Source: Pseudomonas sp. MUP55 (GTDB taxonomy: Bacteria; Pseudomonadota; Gammaproteobacteria; Pseudomonadales; Pseudomonadaceae). From it: a DNA stretch of 64,000 nucleotides. The DNA is taken from NCBI RefSeq assembly GCF_034043515.1, contig NZ_CP138214.1:4092001-4156000 (forward strand). Direction: 5' to 3'. Shown in pieces: positions 45,527 to 55,249 of this stretch (positions are counted from its first letter, which is position 1; each line of letters opens with the position of its first letter). The notes beneath the pieces are model-generated. The model did no database searches. It was not told where the DNA came from and was given only the letters and a program-made list of their open reading frames with translations. The translations under genes were made by a program, and so were the position numbers.

Positions 45527-46543
45527 TTAGATCATTTCTTCGCCGCCCTTCCCGCCGAGAACGATTTCTCCGGCTTCGGCCATACGGCGGGCAATGGTGA
45601 GGATTTCTTTCTGCGCGGTTTCCACGTCGCTGACGCGCACCGGGCCCTTGGCTTCCAGGTCGTCGCGCAACAGTTCGGAGGCGCGCTTGGACATGTTCTT
45701 GAAGATCTTTTCCTTGACGCCTTCGTCCGAGCCCTTGAGGGCCAGCACCAGCACGTCGGACGACACTTCGCGCAGCAACGCCTGGATGCCACGGTCGTCG
45801 ACATCGGCGAGGTTGTTGAACACGAACATCAGGTCTTCGATCTGGCCGGACAGGGTGTCGTCGATCTCGCGGATCGAGTCCATCAACTGGCCTTCGACCG
45901 AGCTGTCGAGGAAGTTCATGATGTCGGCGGCACGCTTGATCCCGCCCAGGGTGGTGCGCGAGGCATTCGAGTTGCCCGAGAACTGTTTCTCGAGAATCGT
46001 GTTGAGTTCTTTCAGGGCGGCCGGCTGCACGGTGTTCAGCGACGAGACGCGCAGGATGATGTCCAGGCGCACTTTATGGTCGAAGTGGCCGAGCACTTCA
46101 CCGGCCTGGTCCGGGTCCAGGTAGGCCACGACGATGGCCTGGATCTGCGGGTGTTCGTAGCGGATCACATCGGCGACCGCGCGCGGTTCCATCCATTTGA
46201 GGCTGTCCAGGCCACTGGTGTTGCCGCCCAGCAGGATGCGGTCGATCAGGCCGTTGGCCTTGTCTTCGCCCAGGGCCGAGGTCAGCATCTTGCGGATATA
46301 GCTGTCGGAGCCGACGCCCAGGCTGGTCTGGTCGCCGACGATCTCGACGAACTCGCTCATCACCTGCTCGACTTGCTCGCGGTGCACATTGCGCATCTGC
46401 GCCATGGCCACGCCTACGCGCTGGACCTCTTTGGGCCCCATGTGGCGCAGCACTTGGGCAGCGTCGGTTTCGCCCAACGACAGCAGCAGCACGGCGGCTT
46501 TGTCGACCCGGGAGAGCTTGGCAACAGCGGCTCGATCATTCAT
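45527..46543 (-). CDS. fliG: Flagellar motor switch protein FliG
   Basis: A 338-residue protein with N, middle (EHPQIQAIVVAYLDPDQA, containing the EHPQ motif) and C-terminal torque domains. The charged helix near residue 285-305 faces the stator. It overlaps fliF by 8 bp. Confidence 0.95.
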   Translation of the reverse strand: MNDRAAVAKLSRVDKAAVLLLSLGETDAAQVLRHMGPKEVQRVGVAMAQMRNVHREQVEQVMSEFVEIVGDQTSLGVGSDSYIRKMLTSALGEDKANGLIDRILLGGNTSGLDSLKWMEPRAVADVIRYEHPQIQAIVVAYLDPDQAGEVLGHFDHKVRLDIILRVSSLNTVQPAALKELNTILEKQFSGNSNASRTTLGGIKRAADIMNFLDSSVEGQLMDSIREIDDTLSGQIEDLMFVFNNLADVDDRGIQALLREVSSDVLVLALKGSDEGVKEKIFKNMSKRASELLRDDLEAKGPVRVSDVETAQKEILTIARRMAEAGEIVLGGKGGEEMI

Positions 46544-48311
46544 CAGCGTTAATCCACTCTTTCACGACCTGGGCCACACGGCCCGGGTCTTCTGCCACCA
46601 GACTCTTGATTGCGTTCAACTGAGCGTCATAGCCTTCGCTCGGGCTCGGCAACAGGATGCTTTGCGGACCGCCCAGGCTGACGCGGTCGTTGGCCAGCTC
46701 GCCGTCCAGACCACCCATGCCGCCCAGTTCCACGTCGCCACCGGCCAGGGCCAGTTGTTTCTTGCCGTTACCGGTGATGTTGTTGAGCACCGGACGCAGC
46801 ACGCCGAACACCAGCACCAGAATGAACATCACCCCCAGCACTTGCTTGACGATGTCCCAGAACCACGGCTGGGTGTAGAACGCAGGGTCTGCGATCACTT
46901 CGCCGCGCTCGGCGGAGAACGGCATGTTGATTACGCTGACGCTGTCGCCACGGCTGGCGTCGAAGCCGACGGCGTCCTGCACCAGGCGGGTGAAGCGCGC
47001 CAATTCATCGGCGGTCCATGGCGCGCGGGTGACGGCGCCGTCAGCGGCGTTGACCTTGACCTGATCATCGACCACCACCGACACCGACAGGCGATTGATC
47101 TTGCCCTGCTGCTGCTTGGTGTGGCTGATGGAACGGTCGAGTTCGAAGTTCTTGGTGGACTGGTTACGCTTGTCCGCCGGGTACGGCGCGAGCATTGGCT
47201 GGCCGGTGGCCGGGTCCATGATCTGCTGGCCGTTGGCATCCAGCAACGGCTGCCCAGGCTGGATCGCACCCGCGGTCGCCGCAGCGCCACCGGTGGTTTG
47301 CGGGGCCGAAGCCGGTGCAGGTGGCTGGTTGCTCAAGGCTCCCGGTACACCCTGCGGGCCGTTGCTGGCAGTGCGTTGTTCGCTGGTGGACTGCTCGCTG
47401 CGCAGGGCGGGCTGGTCCGGGTTAAATTGCTCGGACGTCGATTCGACGGCGCTGAAGTCCACGTCGGCAGACACTTCAGCCTTGTAGCGGTCATTGCCCA
47501 GCACCGGCTGCAGAATGTTGTGCACGCGCTGGGTGAGCATGCTTTCCATGCGACGGCTGTAGTCGAACTGCTTGCCGGCCTGGGTCAGCGCGGAATTTTC
47601 GGCCATGTCCGACAGCAGGTTGCCCTTCTGGTCGACCACGGTGATTTGCGACTTGCTCAACTCCGGCACGCTGGTGGCCACCAGGTTGACGATCGCCAGT
47701 ACCTGGCCAGGCTCCAGGGAGCGGCCGGAAAACAGCTCGACCAACACCGAGGCGCTTGGCTTGCGTTCGTCACGCACGAACACCGAGCTTTTCGGAATGG
47801 CCAGGTGCACGCGGGCACCCTTGACGTTGTTCAGGCTGGAAATGGTGCGCGCCAGTTCGCCTTCCAGGCCGCGACGGTAGCGGGTGGCTTCCATGAACTG
47901 GCTGGTGCCCAGGCCCTGATCCTTGTCGAGGATTTCAAAGCCGATGTTGCTGTCGGACGGCGTCACGCCGGCGGCGGCCAGTTTCATCCGCGCACGCGCC
48001 ACATCATCGGCCTTGACCAGCAAGGCACCCGAGTTGGGCTCGACCGTGTAGGCGATGTCGGCGGCGGCGAGGGTTTCCATGATCTGCTTGGAATCCATGC
48101 CCGCCAGGCTGCCGTACAGCGGCCGGTAATCAGGCTGCTGCGACCACAGCACCACGGCAAAACCAATCGCCACGCTGGCCGCCAGGCCGACCATCAGGCC
48201 TACCTGACGCAGCATGGTCATTTCCGAGAGGTTTTCCAGGAACGACAGGCCAAACAGAGGCGACTTGCCTTCTGTCTTGGCGGGTACGTTGTCCACGACT
48301 GCTTCTGCCAT
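46536..48311 (-). CDS. fliF: Flagellar MS-ring protein FliF
   Basis: A 591-residue protein with two membrane helices (about 35-55 and 480-500) and a large periplasmic part containing the ring-building motifs. The Gly/Ala/Pro-rich spacer (about 320-370) is typical. The C-terminal cytoplasmic tail binds FliG. It begins 16 bp after fliE. Confidence 0.95.
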   Translation of the reverse strand: MAEAVVDNVPAKTEGKSPLFGLSFLENLSEMTMLRQVGLMVGLAASVAIGFAVVLWSQQPDYRPLYGSLAGMDSKQIMETLAAADIAYTVEPNSGALLVKADDVARARMKLAAAGVTPSDSNIGFEILDKDQGLGTSQFMEATRYRRGLEGELARTISSLNNVKGARVHLAIPKSSVFVRDERKPSASVLVELFSGRSLEPGQVLAIVNLVATSVPELSKSQITVVDQKGNLLSDMAENSALTQAGKQFDYSRRMESMLTQRVHNILQPVLGNDRYKAEVSADVDFSAVESTSEQFNPDQPALRSEQSTSEQRTASNGPQGVPGALSNQPPAPASAPQTTGGAAATAGAIQPGQPLLDANGQQIMDPATGQPMLAPYPADKRNQSTKNFELDRSISHTKQQQGKINRLSVSVVVDDQVKVNAADGAVTRAPWTADELARFTRLVQDAVGFDASRGDSVSVINMPFSAERGEVIADPAFYTQPWFWDIVKQVLGVMFILVLVFGVLRPVLNNITGNGKKQLALAGGDVELGGMGGLDGELANDRVSLGGPQSILLPSPSEGYDAQLNAIKSLVAEDPGRVAQVVKEWINADE

Positions 48312-48327
48312 GAGTTAAATCTCGCCC

Positions 48328-48657
48328 TTAAACCGGCATCTGCATGATGTCTTGATAAGCCTGAACCAGCTTGTTACGCACTTGGGTCAAGGCCTGGAAG
48401 GAAACACTGGCCTTTTGCGAGGCGACCATCACATCGGTGAGGTCCACGCCGCTTTTACCGATCTCGAACGCGGTCGCCAACTGGCTGGAAGCCTGCTGGG
48501 TATCACTGACTTTATTGATTGCCTGACCGAGCATGTCGGCAAAATTGCTTTGGCCCAATTCCGGCGCTGGCGCGACGGATTTCGGCTGAGCCATGGCATC
48601 CATTTGCATGGAGCGCATATCCAACATCAACCGATTGAACTCAATACCCTGGCTCAT
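48328..48657 (-). CDS. fliE: Flagellar hook-basal body protein FliE
   Basis: A 109-residue protein with the conserved C-terminal [20 protein letters not shown]. It joins the MS ring to the rod. The ATG at 48657 follows GAGAGAGGAAG. It is first in fliEFGHIJ and lies behind an excellent sigma-54 promoter. Confidence 0.94.
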   Translation of the reverse strand: MSQGIEFNRLMLDMRSMQMDAMAQPKSVAPAPELGQSNFADMLGQAINKVSDTQQASSQLATAFEIGKSGVDLTDVMVASQKASVSFQALTQVRNKLVQAYQDIMQMPV

Positions 48658-48719
48658 GAACTTCCTCTCTCCGACGACCCGCAATTTTTTGACACTACGC
48701 AGCGGTTACTAGGGGTGGT

Positions 48720-48735
48720 AGCAACAAGGGTGCCA
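48720..48735 (-). promoter_or_regulatory. Sigma-54 promoter of fliEFGHIJ
   Basis: The minus strand reads TGGCACCCTTGTTGCT, a perfect TGGCAC-N5-TTGCT. It is 63 bp upstream of fliE, between fleR and fliE. FleR (and FleQ) are the candidate activators. Confidence 0.9.
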
Positions 48736-48789
48736 GCTCCGTGGCGATTCGTAAGAAAAGGCGACAAACCTTGTCAGCCCAGGTTTTGC

Positions 48790-50166
48790 TCAGGTGGCGA
48801 AAAGATACGCTTCAACGTCCATCCCGGCGTCGCGCATCTGCGCCAGCTTGTAGCGCAGGGTGCGCGGGCTGATGCCAAGGCGTTCGGCCGCTTCTTTGCG
48901 GCGGCCGCGCTCGGCGCGCAGGGTGTCGATGATCATCTGGAATTCGCGGCGGCGCAGGTCATCGCCCAGGCCGCCAGCCGATTCGGCTTCGGCCAGCACC
49001 GGTGCCGGCGCCAGGCTCGGCAACGGCGCCACGCCATTGCCCATGGCCAGGCAGAAATCCTGCGGCTGGATCAGGCCGCCCTGCTGCAGGATCAGCGCGC
49101 GCTGAATGGCGTTGTCCAGCTCGCGCACGTTACCCGGCCATGGATAACCGACCAGGCAGGCCTGGGCCTCGGCCGACAGCCGTGCCTGGGCGTGCTTCAT
49201 TTTTTTGACGTGGTTGTTCAGCAGGCGCTCGGCCAGCGGAATGATATCGGCCGGACGCTCGCGCAACGGGCGCCAGGCCAGCGGGAATACCGACAGGCGG
49301 TAGAACAAGTCTTCGCGAAACCGCCCCGCCGCCACTTCGCCCGCCAGATCGCGGTTGGTGGTGGCGACCACGCGAATGTCCAGCTGGATCGGCTTGCGTG
49401 CGCCCACCCGCTCCACTTCGCGCTCCTGCAACACGCGCAGCAGCTTGGCTTGCAGGCCCAGGGGCATTTCCGAGATTTCGTCGAGCAGAATGGTGCCGCC
49501 GTCGGCCTGCTCGAATTTGCCGGCCTGGGCTGCGATGGCGCCGGTGAACGAACCTTTCTCATGGCCGAACAGCGTGGCTTCGAGCATGTTGTCCGGGATC
49601 GCCGCGCAATTGATCGCGATGAACGGTTGCCGGGCCCGACTCGATTGCTGGTGGATATAGCGCGCCAACACTTCCTTGCCGGTGCCGGACTCGCCGGAGA
49701 TCAATACGGTGGAGTCACTGCGCGCCACGCGGGCCGCCAGTTCCAGCAATTGCGCGCTGGCCGGTTCGAAGGCAATCGGACCGTCACCCTCGCCCGCCGA
49801 AATCACCCCCAGGGCATGCCGGGCCACCAATTCGATCAGCGCCTTGGGCTCGAACGGCTTGACCAGGTAATCCGCCGCCCCCTGGCGCATGGCGTCCACG
49901 GCCCGCTCCACGGCGCCATGGGCGGTCATCAGCAGCACCGGCAATTGCGGCTGGCGCGCGCGCAGCAGGCCGAGCAACTGGTGGCCGTCCATGCCCGGCA
50001 TGTTTACATCGCTGACCACCAGGTTGAAGGCTTCTTGCTCAACCGCCTCCAAGGCCTCCTCGGCAGAGCCGACCGCACGGTAGTCATGGCCCGCCAACAG
50101 CAGCGTGTCAGCCAATGCCTCACGCAGGGCGCGATCGTCTTCCACCAATAAAACCTTGATAGTCAT
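48790..50166 (-). CDS. fleR: Sigma-54 response regulator FleR
   Basis: A 458-residue NtrC-type regulator: receiver (1-115; VLLVEDDRALREALAD, phospho-Asp in VVSDVNMPGMDG), AAA+ domain (about 135-370; GESGTGKEV Walker A, GSFTGA loop that contacts sigma-54) and a C-terminal Fis-type helix-turn-helix. FleS is its kinase. FleR activates mid-stage basal body and hook genes with RpoN. It starts 7 bp downstream of the fleS stop. Confidence 0.94.
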   Translation of the reverse strand: MTIKVLLVEDDRALREALADTLLLAGHDYRAVGSAEEALEAVEQEAFNLVVSDVNMPGMDGHQLLGLLRARQPQLPVLLMTAHGAVERAVDAMRQGAADYLVKPFEPKALIELVARHALGVISAGEGDGPIAFEPASAQLLELAARVARSDSTVLISGESGTGKEVLARYIHQQSSRARQPFIAINCAAIPDNMLEATLFGHEKGSFTGAIAAQAGKFEQADGGTILLDEISEMPLGLQAKLLRVLQEREVERVGARKPIQLDIRVVATTNRDLAGEVAAGRFREDLFYRLSVFPLAWRPLRERPADIIPLAERLLNNHVKKMKHAQARLSAEAQACLVGYPWPGNVRELDNAIQRALILQQGGLIQPQDFCLAMGNGVAPLPSLAPAPVLAEAESAGGLGDDLRRREFQMIIDTLRAERGRRKEAAERLGISPRTLRYKLAQMRDAGMDVEAYLFAT

Positions 50167-50173
50167 GATCCTT

Positions 50174-51385
50174 CTACTCCGCGCTTGCCGCGCTGGAAAA
50201 CAGCGGCAAGGTCATCAATGCACAGGTGCCGCGCCCCAACCGGGAGCGCAACTGCAATTGTCCCTGATGCGCACGCGCCACGGCCTTGACCACGGTCAGG
50301 CCCAGGCCGGTGCCGTTGGTCTTGGTGGTGAAAAAAGGTTCTCCCAGGCGCTCCAGCACGGCCGGAGCTATACCGCTGCCGCTGTCGCTGATGCACAGGC
50401 GCAGGGTTTGCTCGCGGCGATACAGATGCACCTTGAGCCGCGCACCGGGGCCGCTGGCCTGGGTGGCGTTTTCGATCAGATTGAGCAGCGCGCCCACCAG
50501 CGTGTCGCGGTTGCACAGCAACTCGCCGTGGTGGCTGTCGCATTGCCAGCGCAGACTCGCGCCCTGGATATGCGTGGCCGCCGCCGCTTGCAGGGCCTGC
50601 ATCAAACCGGCCGGGGTGATGCGGTCGGTCAAGGGCAATTCGCCGCGGGCAAACACCAGCATGTCGCGCACCTGGTGTTCCAACTCATGCAGGCGCTCCT
50701 TGAGACGCCCGGCAAAACGCTGGTGGGTGGCCGTGGGCAATTGCTCATCAGTCAAATGACTGGCGTAGATCAACGCTGCCGACAGCGGCGTGCGAATCTG
50801 ATGCGCCAGGGAAGCGACCATGCGCCCCAACGACGACAAACGCTCGTGGCGGGCCAGTTGATCTTGCAGGTGACGGGTTTCCGTCAGGTCGTTGAGCAGC
50901 ACCAACTGGCCTGGCTCAGCGTCCAGGGACCGGGTGGCGATGGACAGGCGGCGCCCATCCTTAAGGGACACTTCGTGGCCGTCATCCTCACGCGGCGCGA
51001 AGCAGCGGGTGATGACGTGGCGCCACAGCTCGCCTTCCAGCGGCAGGCCAAGCAGGTCGCAGGCGGCCGGGTTGGCTTCGCGCACACGGCCCTGGTCATC
51101 GATGACGATCACGCCACCGGGCAACAGTGAGAGCAGATTCTGCAGGCGGTTGGCCAAGCGTTCTTTTTCGGCCAGCTCCTGCATGCGCTGAGCACTGACC
51201 ACCGCAAGTTCGCCTTTAAGCTCGGACACCCGGGCTTCAAGCAGACTGTAGGAATCGGTCAGCTGGCTCGACATCTGGTTGAAGTGCGAGAACGCCTGCT
51301 CAAGACCCTGGCGGGTCGGCGGCTCTACAGGCGGAACCAGCCCCTGGATCACAGGGGCGGTAGATAGTTGGGCGGCGTGGGGCAT
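50174..51385 (-). CDS. fleS: Flagellar sensor histidine kinase FleS
   Basis: A 403-residue soluble kinase without membrane helices. A coiled coil leads into a PAS domain (about 85-180; GGVIVIDDQGRVREANPAACD), then HisKA (VASLAHQIRTPLSAAL) and HATPase (LIENATQA, DSGSGIAP). It phosphorylates FleR. The signal is thought to be internal and is not known. Confidence 0.92.
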   Translation of the reverse strand: MPHAAQLSTAPVIQGLVPPVEPPTRQGLEQAFSHFNQMSSQLTDSYSLLEARVSELKGELAVVSAQRMQELAEKERLANRLQNLLSLLPGGVIVIDDQGRVREANPAACDLLGLPLEGELWRHVITRCFAPREDDGHEVSLKDGRRLSIATRSLDAEPGQLVLLNDLTETRHLQDQLARHERLSSLGRMVASLAHQIRTPLSAALIYASHLTDEQLPTATHQRFAGRLKERLHELEHQVRDMLVFARGELPLTDRITPAGLMQALQAAAATHIQGASLRWQCDSHHGELLCNRDTLVGALLNLIENATQASGPGARLKVHLYRREQTLRLCISDSGSGIAPAVLERLGEPFFTTKTNGTGLGLTVVKAVARAHQGQLQLRSRLGRGTCALMTLPLFSSAASAE

Positions 51386-51438
51386 CGTGCTCTCTCGCTT
51401 GGCTGACCGTCAGTTAAACGGAACGTTGCGAGGGATAT

Positions 51439-51454
51439 AGCAATACCCGTGCCG
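51439..51454 (-). promoter_or_regulatory. Sigma-54 promoter of fleSR
   Basis: The minus strand reads CGGCACGGGTATTGCT, which fits YGGCAC-N5-TTGCT exactly. It is 54 bp upstream of fleS, in the fleQ-fleS gap. FleQ is the known activator of fleSR in P. aeruginosa. Confidence 0.88.
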
Positions 51455-51495
51455 AAAAAAACCTACTTATAAATCAAACGGTTGAAAAACAGGCG

Positions 51496-52971
51496 TCAAT
51501 CATCCGCCTGTTCGTCACCTTCTTTGCGGCTCATACCGTACTTGCGCATCTTCTCCACCAGGGTGGTGCGACGAATGCGCAGGCGCTCGGCAGCGCGGGC
51601 GACGATGCCATTGGCGTCGTCCAGGGCCTGCTGGATCAGGCCTTGCTCCAGGTTGCCGAGGTAGTCCTTGAGGTCCAGGCCCTCGGGCGGCAGCATGGCC
51701 GATGCACCGAAGTCCGGCGTATGGCCGTTGATCGCCACGCGCTCTTCCATGTCGCTGCGCAGGCTGTCGACCATCTGCTCGTCTTCGTCATCGACGTAAC
51801 GGAATTTCTTCGGCAACTCGACCACGCCGATCACCCCATAGGGGTGCATGATCGCCATGCGCTCCACCAGGTTGGCGAGCTCGCGCACGTTGCCCGGCCA
51901 GCCGTGGCGGCACAGCGACATGATCGCGGCGGAGTTGAAACGGATGGAGCCGCGTTTTTCGTGCTCCATGCGCGAGATCAGTTCGTTCATCAGCAACGGG
52001 ATGTCTTCCACGCGCTCACGCAGCGGGGCCATCTCGATCGGGAATACGTTGAGGCGGTAGTACAGGTCTTCGCGGAAGCTGCCGACCTCGATCATGCTTT
52101 CGAGGTTCTTGTGGGTGGCGGCAATGATGCGCACGTCCACGCTCTGGGTCTTGTTGCTGCCCACGCGTTCGAAGGTGCGCTCCTGCAACACGCGCAGCAA
52201 CTTGACCTGCATCGGCAGCGGCATATCGCCGATTTCGTCGAGAAACAGCGTGCCGCCATTGGCCAGCTCGAAGCGCCCGGCACGGCTGGTGATCGCCCCG
52301 GTAAAGGCGCCCTTCTCGTGGCCGAACAATTCGCTTTCCAGCAGCTCTGCCGGGATCGCCCCGCAGTTGACCGGCACGAATGGTCCGTCGCGGCGCTTGG
52401 AGTGATAGTGCAGGTTGCGCGCGACCACTTCCTTGCCGGTGCCCGACTCGCCGAGGATCAGCACGCTGGCGTCAGTGTCGGCCACCTGCTGCATCATCTG
52501 GCGTACGTGCTGGATCGCCCGGCTGGTGCCGACGAGGCTGCGGAACAGGTTGGGTTCGCGGTGACGGCCGCGCTCGCGGGCCTGGTCGTACATCTCGCGA
52601 TAGACCTGGGCGCGGTGCAGGGAATCAAGCAATTTGCTATAGCTGGGCGGCATTTCCAGGGTGGAAAGCACGCGGCGGCGCTGGTCTTCAGGCAGGTCGA
52701 CAGAAGAAATATCGCCCATCAGCAACACCGGAAGGAACTCATCCCAGGTTGACAGTGTCTTTAACAAGCCCAAAACAGCGCCTGGAGCGTTTACCGTCCC
52801 GATCAGCACACAAATGACTTCACGGCTCGACGCCAACGAGCTGACCACCTGCTGCCAATCATGGCTACCGCAGGGCAAATTTTCTTCACCGAGAAAATTT
52901 AAAATCACCGCTAAATCGCGGCGGCGGACGCTATCGTCATCGATCAGCAGAATTTTGGTTTCACGCCACAT
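51496..52971 (-). CDS. fleQ: Flagellar master regulator FleQ
   Basis: A 491-residue sigma-54 activator. The N-terminal FleQ domain (1-120; [20 protein letters not shown]) is receiver-like but not used as a normal phospho-receiver. The AAA+ domain has [13 protein letters not shown] (Walker A), GAFTGA and the R-motif LFRSL used for c-di-GMP binding. The Fis-type DNA-binding domain is C-terminal ([17 protein letters not shown]). FleQ activates flagellar genes and, with c-di-GMP and FleN, controls exopolysaccharide genes. Confidence 0.96.
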   Translation of the reverse strand: MWRETKILLIDDDSVRRRDLAVILNFLGEENLPCGSHDWQQVVSSLASSREVICVLIGTVNAPGAVLGLLKTLSTWDEFLPVLLMGDISSVDLPEDQRRRVLSTLEMPPSYSKLLDSLHRAQVYREMYDQARERGRHREPNLFRSLVGTSRAIQHVRQMMQQVADTDASVLILGESGTGKEVVARNLHYHSKRRDGPFVPVNCGAIPAELLESELFGHEKGAFTGAITSRAGRFELANGGTLFLDEIGDMPLPMQVKLLRVLQERTFERVGSNKTQSVDVRIIAATHKNLESMIEVGSFREDLYYRLNVFPIEMAPLRERVEDIPLLMNELISRMEHEKRGSIRFNSAAIMSLCRHGWPGNVRELANLVERMAIMHPYGVIGVVELPKKFRYVDDEDEQMVDSLRSDMEERVAINGHTPDFGASAMLPPEGLDLKDYLGNLEQGLIQQALDDANGIVARAAERLRIRRTTLVEKMRKYGMSRKEGDEQADD

Positions 52972-53141
52972 GCAATAGCAACTTCCCTAGTAAAACTTCC
53001 TGCCCCGGAATGAAGGCAATCAAGACGTCAGTAAGACTTATCCTCTACTAGACGTCTGAAATCTGAAAACAGCACTAGTTAAGTCAAAAATGCTGGCACA
53101 GTCAAATATATGACGCACCGTTCGGACTAACCGAGCCCTTA

Positions 53142-53438
53142 TCAGCCGAAAAGATGGTAAACCTTTGACGCATTTTTCGCTTGGTTGATCTGCGCCATCT
53201 CTTCGAAAATCGCCTGGCGCTCGCCGGTCGTCACCTCAAGCAACTGCTGATACACCGCCAACAGAGCCTCGAGCTTTTCGCGCAACGCATCCTCGTCCAC
53301 CGGCGCTTCGCTGAGCACGTTATCGATCACGTTGCGGCACCCCAGGTCCAGCTCGCCAATGGCGTCCCAGTTGCGCGCAGCCAGTGCGTCGACCAGGGCT
53401 TCACGGGTTTCATCGATGCGTTGCAGTGCTTGATTCAT
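53142..53438 (-). CDS. fliT: Flagellar protein FliT (FliD chaperone-like)
   Basis: A 98-residue helical protein next to fliS, beginning MNQALQRIDETREALVDALA. The position and size fit FliT, the export chaperone of the cap protein FliD; sequence conservation in this family is low. It lies 25 bp downstream of fliS. In this genome its presumed client gene fliD is 8 kb away, past the glycan operon. Confidence 0.8.
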   Translation of the reverse strand: MNQALQRIDETREALVDALAARNWDAIGELDLGCRNVIDNVLSEAPVDEDALREKLEALLAVYQQLLEVTTGERQAIFEEMAQINQAKNASKVYHLFG

Positions 53439-53463
53439 GACGTATTCCTCAAGGCCATTGGCC

Positions 53464-53868
53464 TTATTCTGCCGCGCCTTGTGGCACGCCAATAGCATCC
53501 CAGCCTTCTTTAACAGTGATCATCAAACGCGCTACTTCGTCGATCATATCGGCGTCATTATGCAGGTTGGCCTCCATCAGGCGATTGGTCATGTATGCGT
53601 ACAGACTTTCCAACTGCTGGACGTAAGCCGGGTTTTCGCTTTTCTCCGCATCCAGACCGTCCCGCAGGCCGATGATGATATCCACCGCCTTGCCCAACAT
53701 CAGCCCCTTCTGCGAGATATCACCACGAGCCAGCGCACCCTTGGCCTGCGCCATACGGTCCAACCCGCCTTCCATCAACAGTTGCACCAAGCGATGCGGA
53801 CTGGCTTCGGATATCTGAGCGTGAGAATTGACCTTCTGGTACTGGCGAAGGGCTCTGATGGGGTTCAT
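53464..53868 (-). CDS. fliS: Flagellin export chaperone FliS
   Basis: A 134-residue chaperone with the conserved SPHRLVQLLMEGGLDRMAQAKGA and the C-terminal helix. FliS binds the disordered C-terminus of flagellin and prevents early polymerisation. It normally follows fliD in one operon, but here it is separated by the glycan operon and carries its own upstream sigma-28-like site. Confidence 0.93.
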   Translation of the reverse strand: MNPIRALRQYQKVNSHAQISEASPHRLVQLLMEGGLDRMAQAKGALARGDISQKGLMLGKAVDIIIGLRDGLDAEKSENPAYVQQLESLYAYMTNRLMEANLHNDADMIDEVARLMITVKEGWDAIGVPQGAAE

Positions 53869-53916
53869 GGTTCTACCTCGTGACAGGCGAAAGCGGAAAG
53901 GATTTCAGTAGCCTTA

Positions 53917-53943
53917 ATGTCGACTGGATTGCCAATTACTTTA
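53917..53943 (-). promoter_or_regulatory. Candidate FliA (sigma-28) promoter of fliS-fliT
   Basis: The minus strand reads TAAAGTAA, an 11-nt spacer, then GTCGACAT. The -35 matches 6 of 8 and the -10 matches 5 of 8 positions of TAAAGTTT / GCCGATAA. The site is 48 bp from the fliS start, the expected place, since fliS cannot be read from fliD here. Confidence 0.5.
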
Positions 53944-54124
53944 GTGCGCCGGTTGTTAAAAAAGCCCGCGATCAGGATGTTGGCTGTCGGCAAGCTCTAT
54001 CAAGTTCTGTGCGGAAGCTCATCCGTACCCTCTGCAGCGGGCCGGCCTCACTTCGATTGGTACAGTTCCTGCTATGCCCTGCTGCAATAGCAAAAACGAT
54101 ACTTTATTGACAGCCGTGGGCACC

Positions 54125-55249
54125 ATGAAAAATATCATCAAGCTGTTAGTACCGGAAATGCCGAAGATCGAGCAGATTCTTCCTTACTGGCGACAAATCG
54201 ATGAGAACCGCTGGTACACGAACTTCGGCCCGCTGGTCAGTGAGCTTGAAAGGAGGCTGTCGCGTTCATTTAGCCGGGAACCTGCGCAAGTTCACGTGGT
54301 GTCCATGGCCAACGGCACGTGCGCGCTACAAATAGCCTTGGAAGCATTGAAACTACGTAAGGGGAGCCGGGTACTCGTACCTGGGTTGACGTTTGTTGCG
54401 ACTGCAACCGCAATCATCCGTGCCGGACTCAATCCACTGATAAGCGATGTAAACCCCGAAAACTGGCTGCTTACACCGGCCATAGCACGGGCGCTGCTGG
54501 CTGAAACGTCATTTGAAGCGGTAATGCCTGTCGCCACTTATGGCTGTCCTCAAGATGTCGCGGACTGGGACGTGTTTACTGCCGAAACCGGCATTCCGGT
54601 GGTAGTGGATGCCGCAGGCGCCTGGGGTAACCAGCAAATAGGTCTGACAACGAAAGCCGCTTTCAGCCTACACGCCACAAAAGCTCTCGGCGGAGGCGAA
54701 GGCGGTTTCGTCGCGTCGCGACATCACGCATATGGTCAGAGCATGCGGACACTCAGCAACTTTGGTATCGATGCCCATAGTGGCGGGCTCGTGTTTGATG
54801 CAGGTGAGAACGGCAAAATGAGCGAATACCACGCAGCCGTCGCGTTGGCCGCGCTGGACAACTGGCCAGTCGTGGCCGAAGCGCGTCGAACCCTGCATCA
54901 ACACTACGCTACGAGGATATTGGAAAAAATTCCTGCGCTGAAACTTCAAGTCAAACCGATGACTGGCGTCTACAGCCTTATGCTCGTATTGCTACCTCCA
55001 GGCTTCCGTGGTGTGGATATTCAGTTACGCCTTTTGGGCAAAGACATCGAAACCCGTCGCTGGTATTGCCCTCCCTTGCATGGCCACCCTGCCTTTCAGG
55101 CTTTCACGGTCGGCCCGCTGCCTGTAGTTGAAATGTTGACAGAGCGTTTAATTGGGCTGCCATTCCATCTTTCATTAACCAAAGCAAACGTTGAAACAAT
55201 CATTGATTGTCTCGCGGAATTGCTCGCTGACCCATCGGTAGCAATATGA
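54125..55249 (+). CDS. DegT/DnrJ/EryC1/StrS-type sugar aminotransferase (VioA-like)
   Basis: A 374-residue PLP enzyme. The cofactor lysine lies in SLHATKALGGGEGG (Lys186), with the partner Asp in VVVDAAGAWG (near 162). It should convert a nucleotide-linked 4-keto-6-deoxy sugar to a 4-amino sugar, as VioA does for viosamine. The ATG at 54125 is chosen because upstream codons are unlike family members; the ribosome site is weak. The region is visibly more A/T-rich than the flagellar genes, suggesting transfer. It is first in a four-gene operon of overlapping genes that presumably serves flagellin glycosylation, although the exact sugar is unknown. Confidence 0.85.
   Translation: MKNIIKLLVPEMPKIEQILPYWRQIDENRWYTNFGPLVSELERRLSRSFSREPAQVHVVSMANGTCALQIALEALKLRKGSRVLVPGLTFVATATAIIRAGLNPLISDVNPENWLLTPAIARALLAETSFEAVMPVATYGCPQDVADWDVFTAETGIPVVVDAAGAWGNQQIGLTTKAAFSLHATKALGGGEGGFVASRHHAYGQSMRTLSNFGIDAHSGGLVFDAGENGKMSEYHAAVALAALDNWPVVAEARRTLHQHYATRILEKIPALKLQVKPMTGVYSLMLVLLPPGFRGVDIQLRLLGKDIETRRWYCPPLHGHPAFQAFTVGPLPVVEMLTERLIGLPFHLSLTKANVETIIDCLAELLADPSVAI

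Noticed and set aside
46389..50151. Plus-strand open frames of about 600-650 codons opposite fliF and fleR
   Set aside because: Both are antisense to well-conserved flagellar genes and show shadow-type composition.
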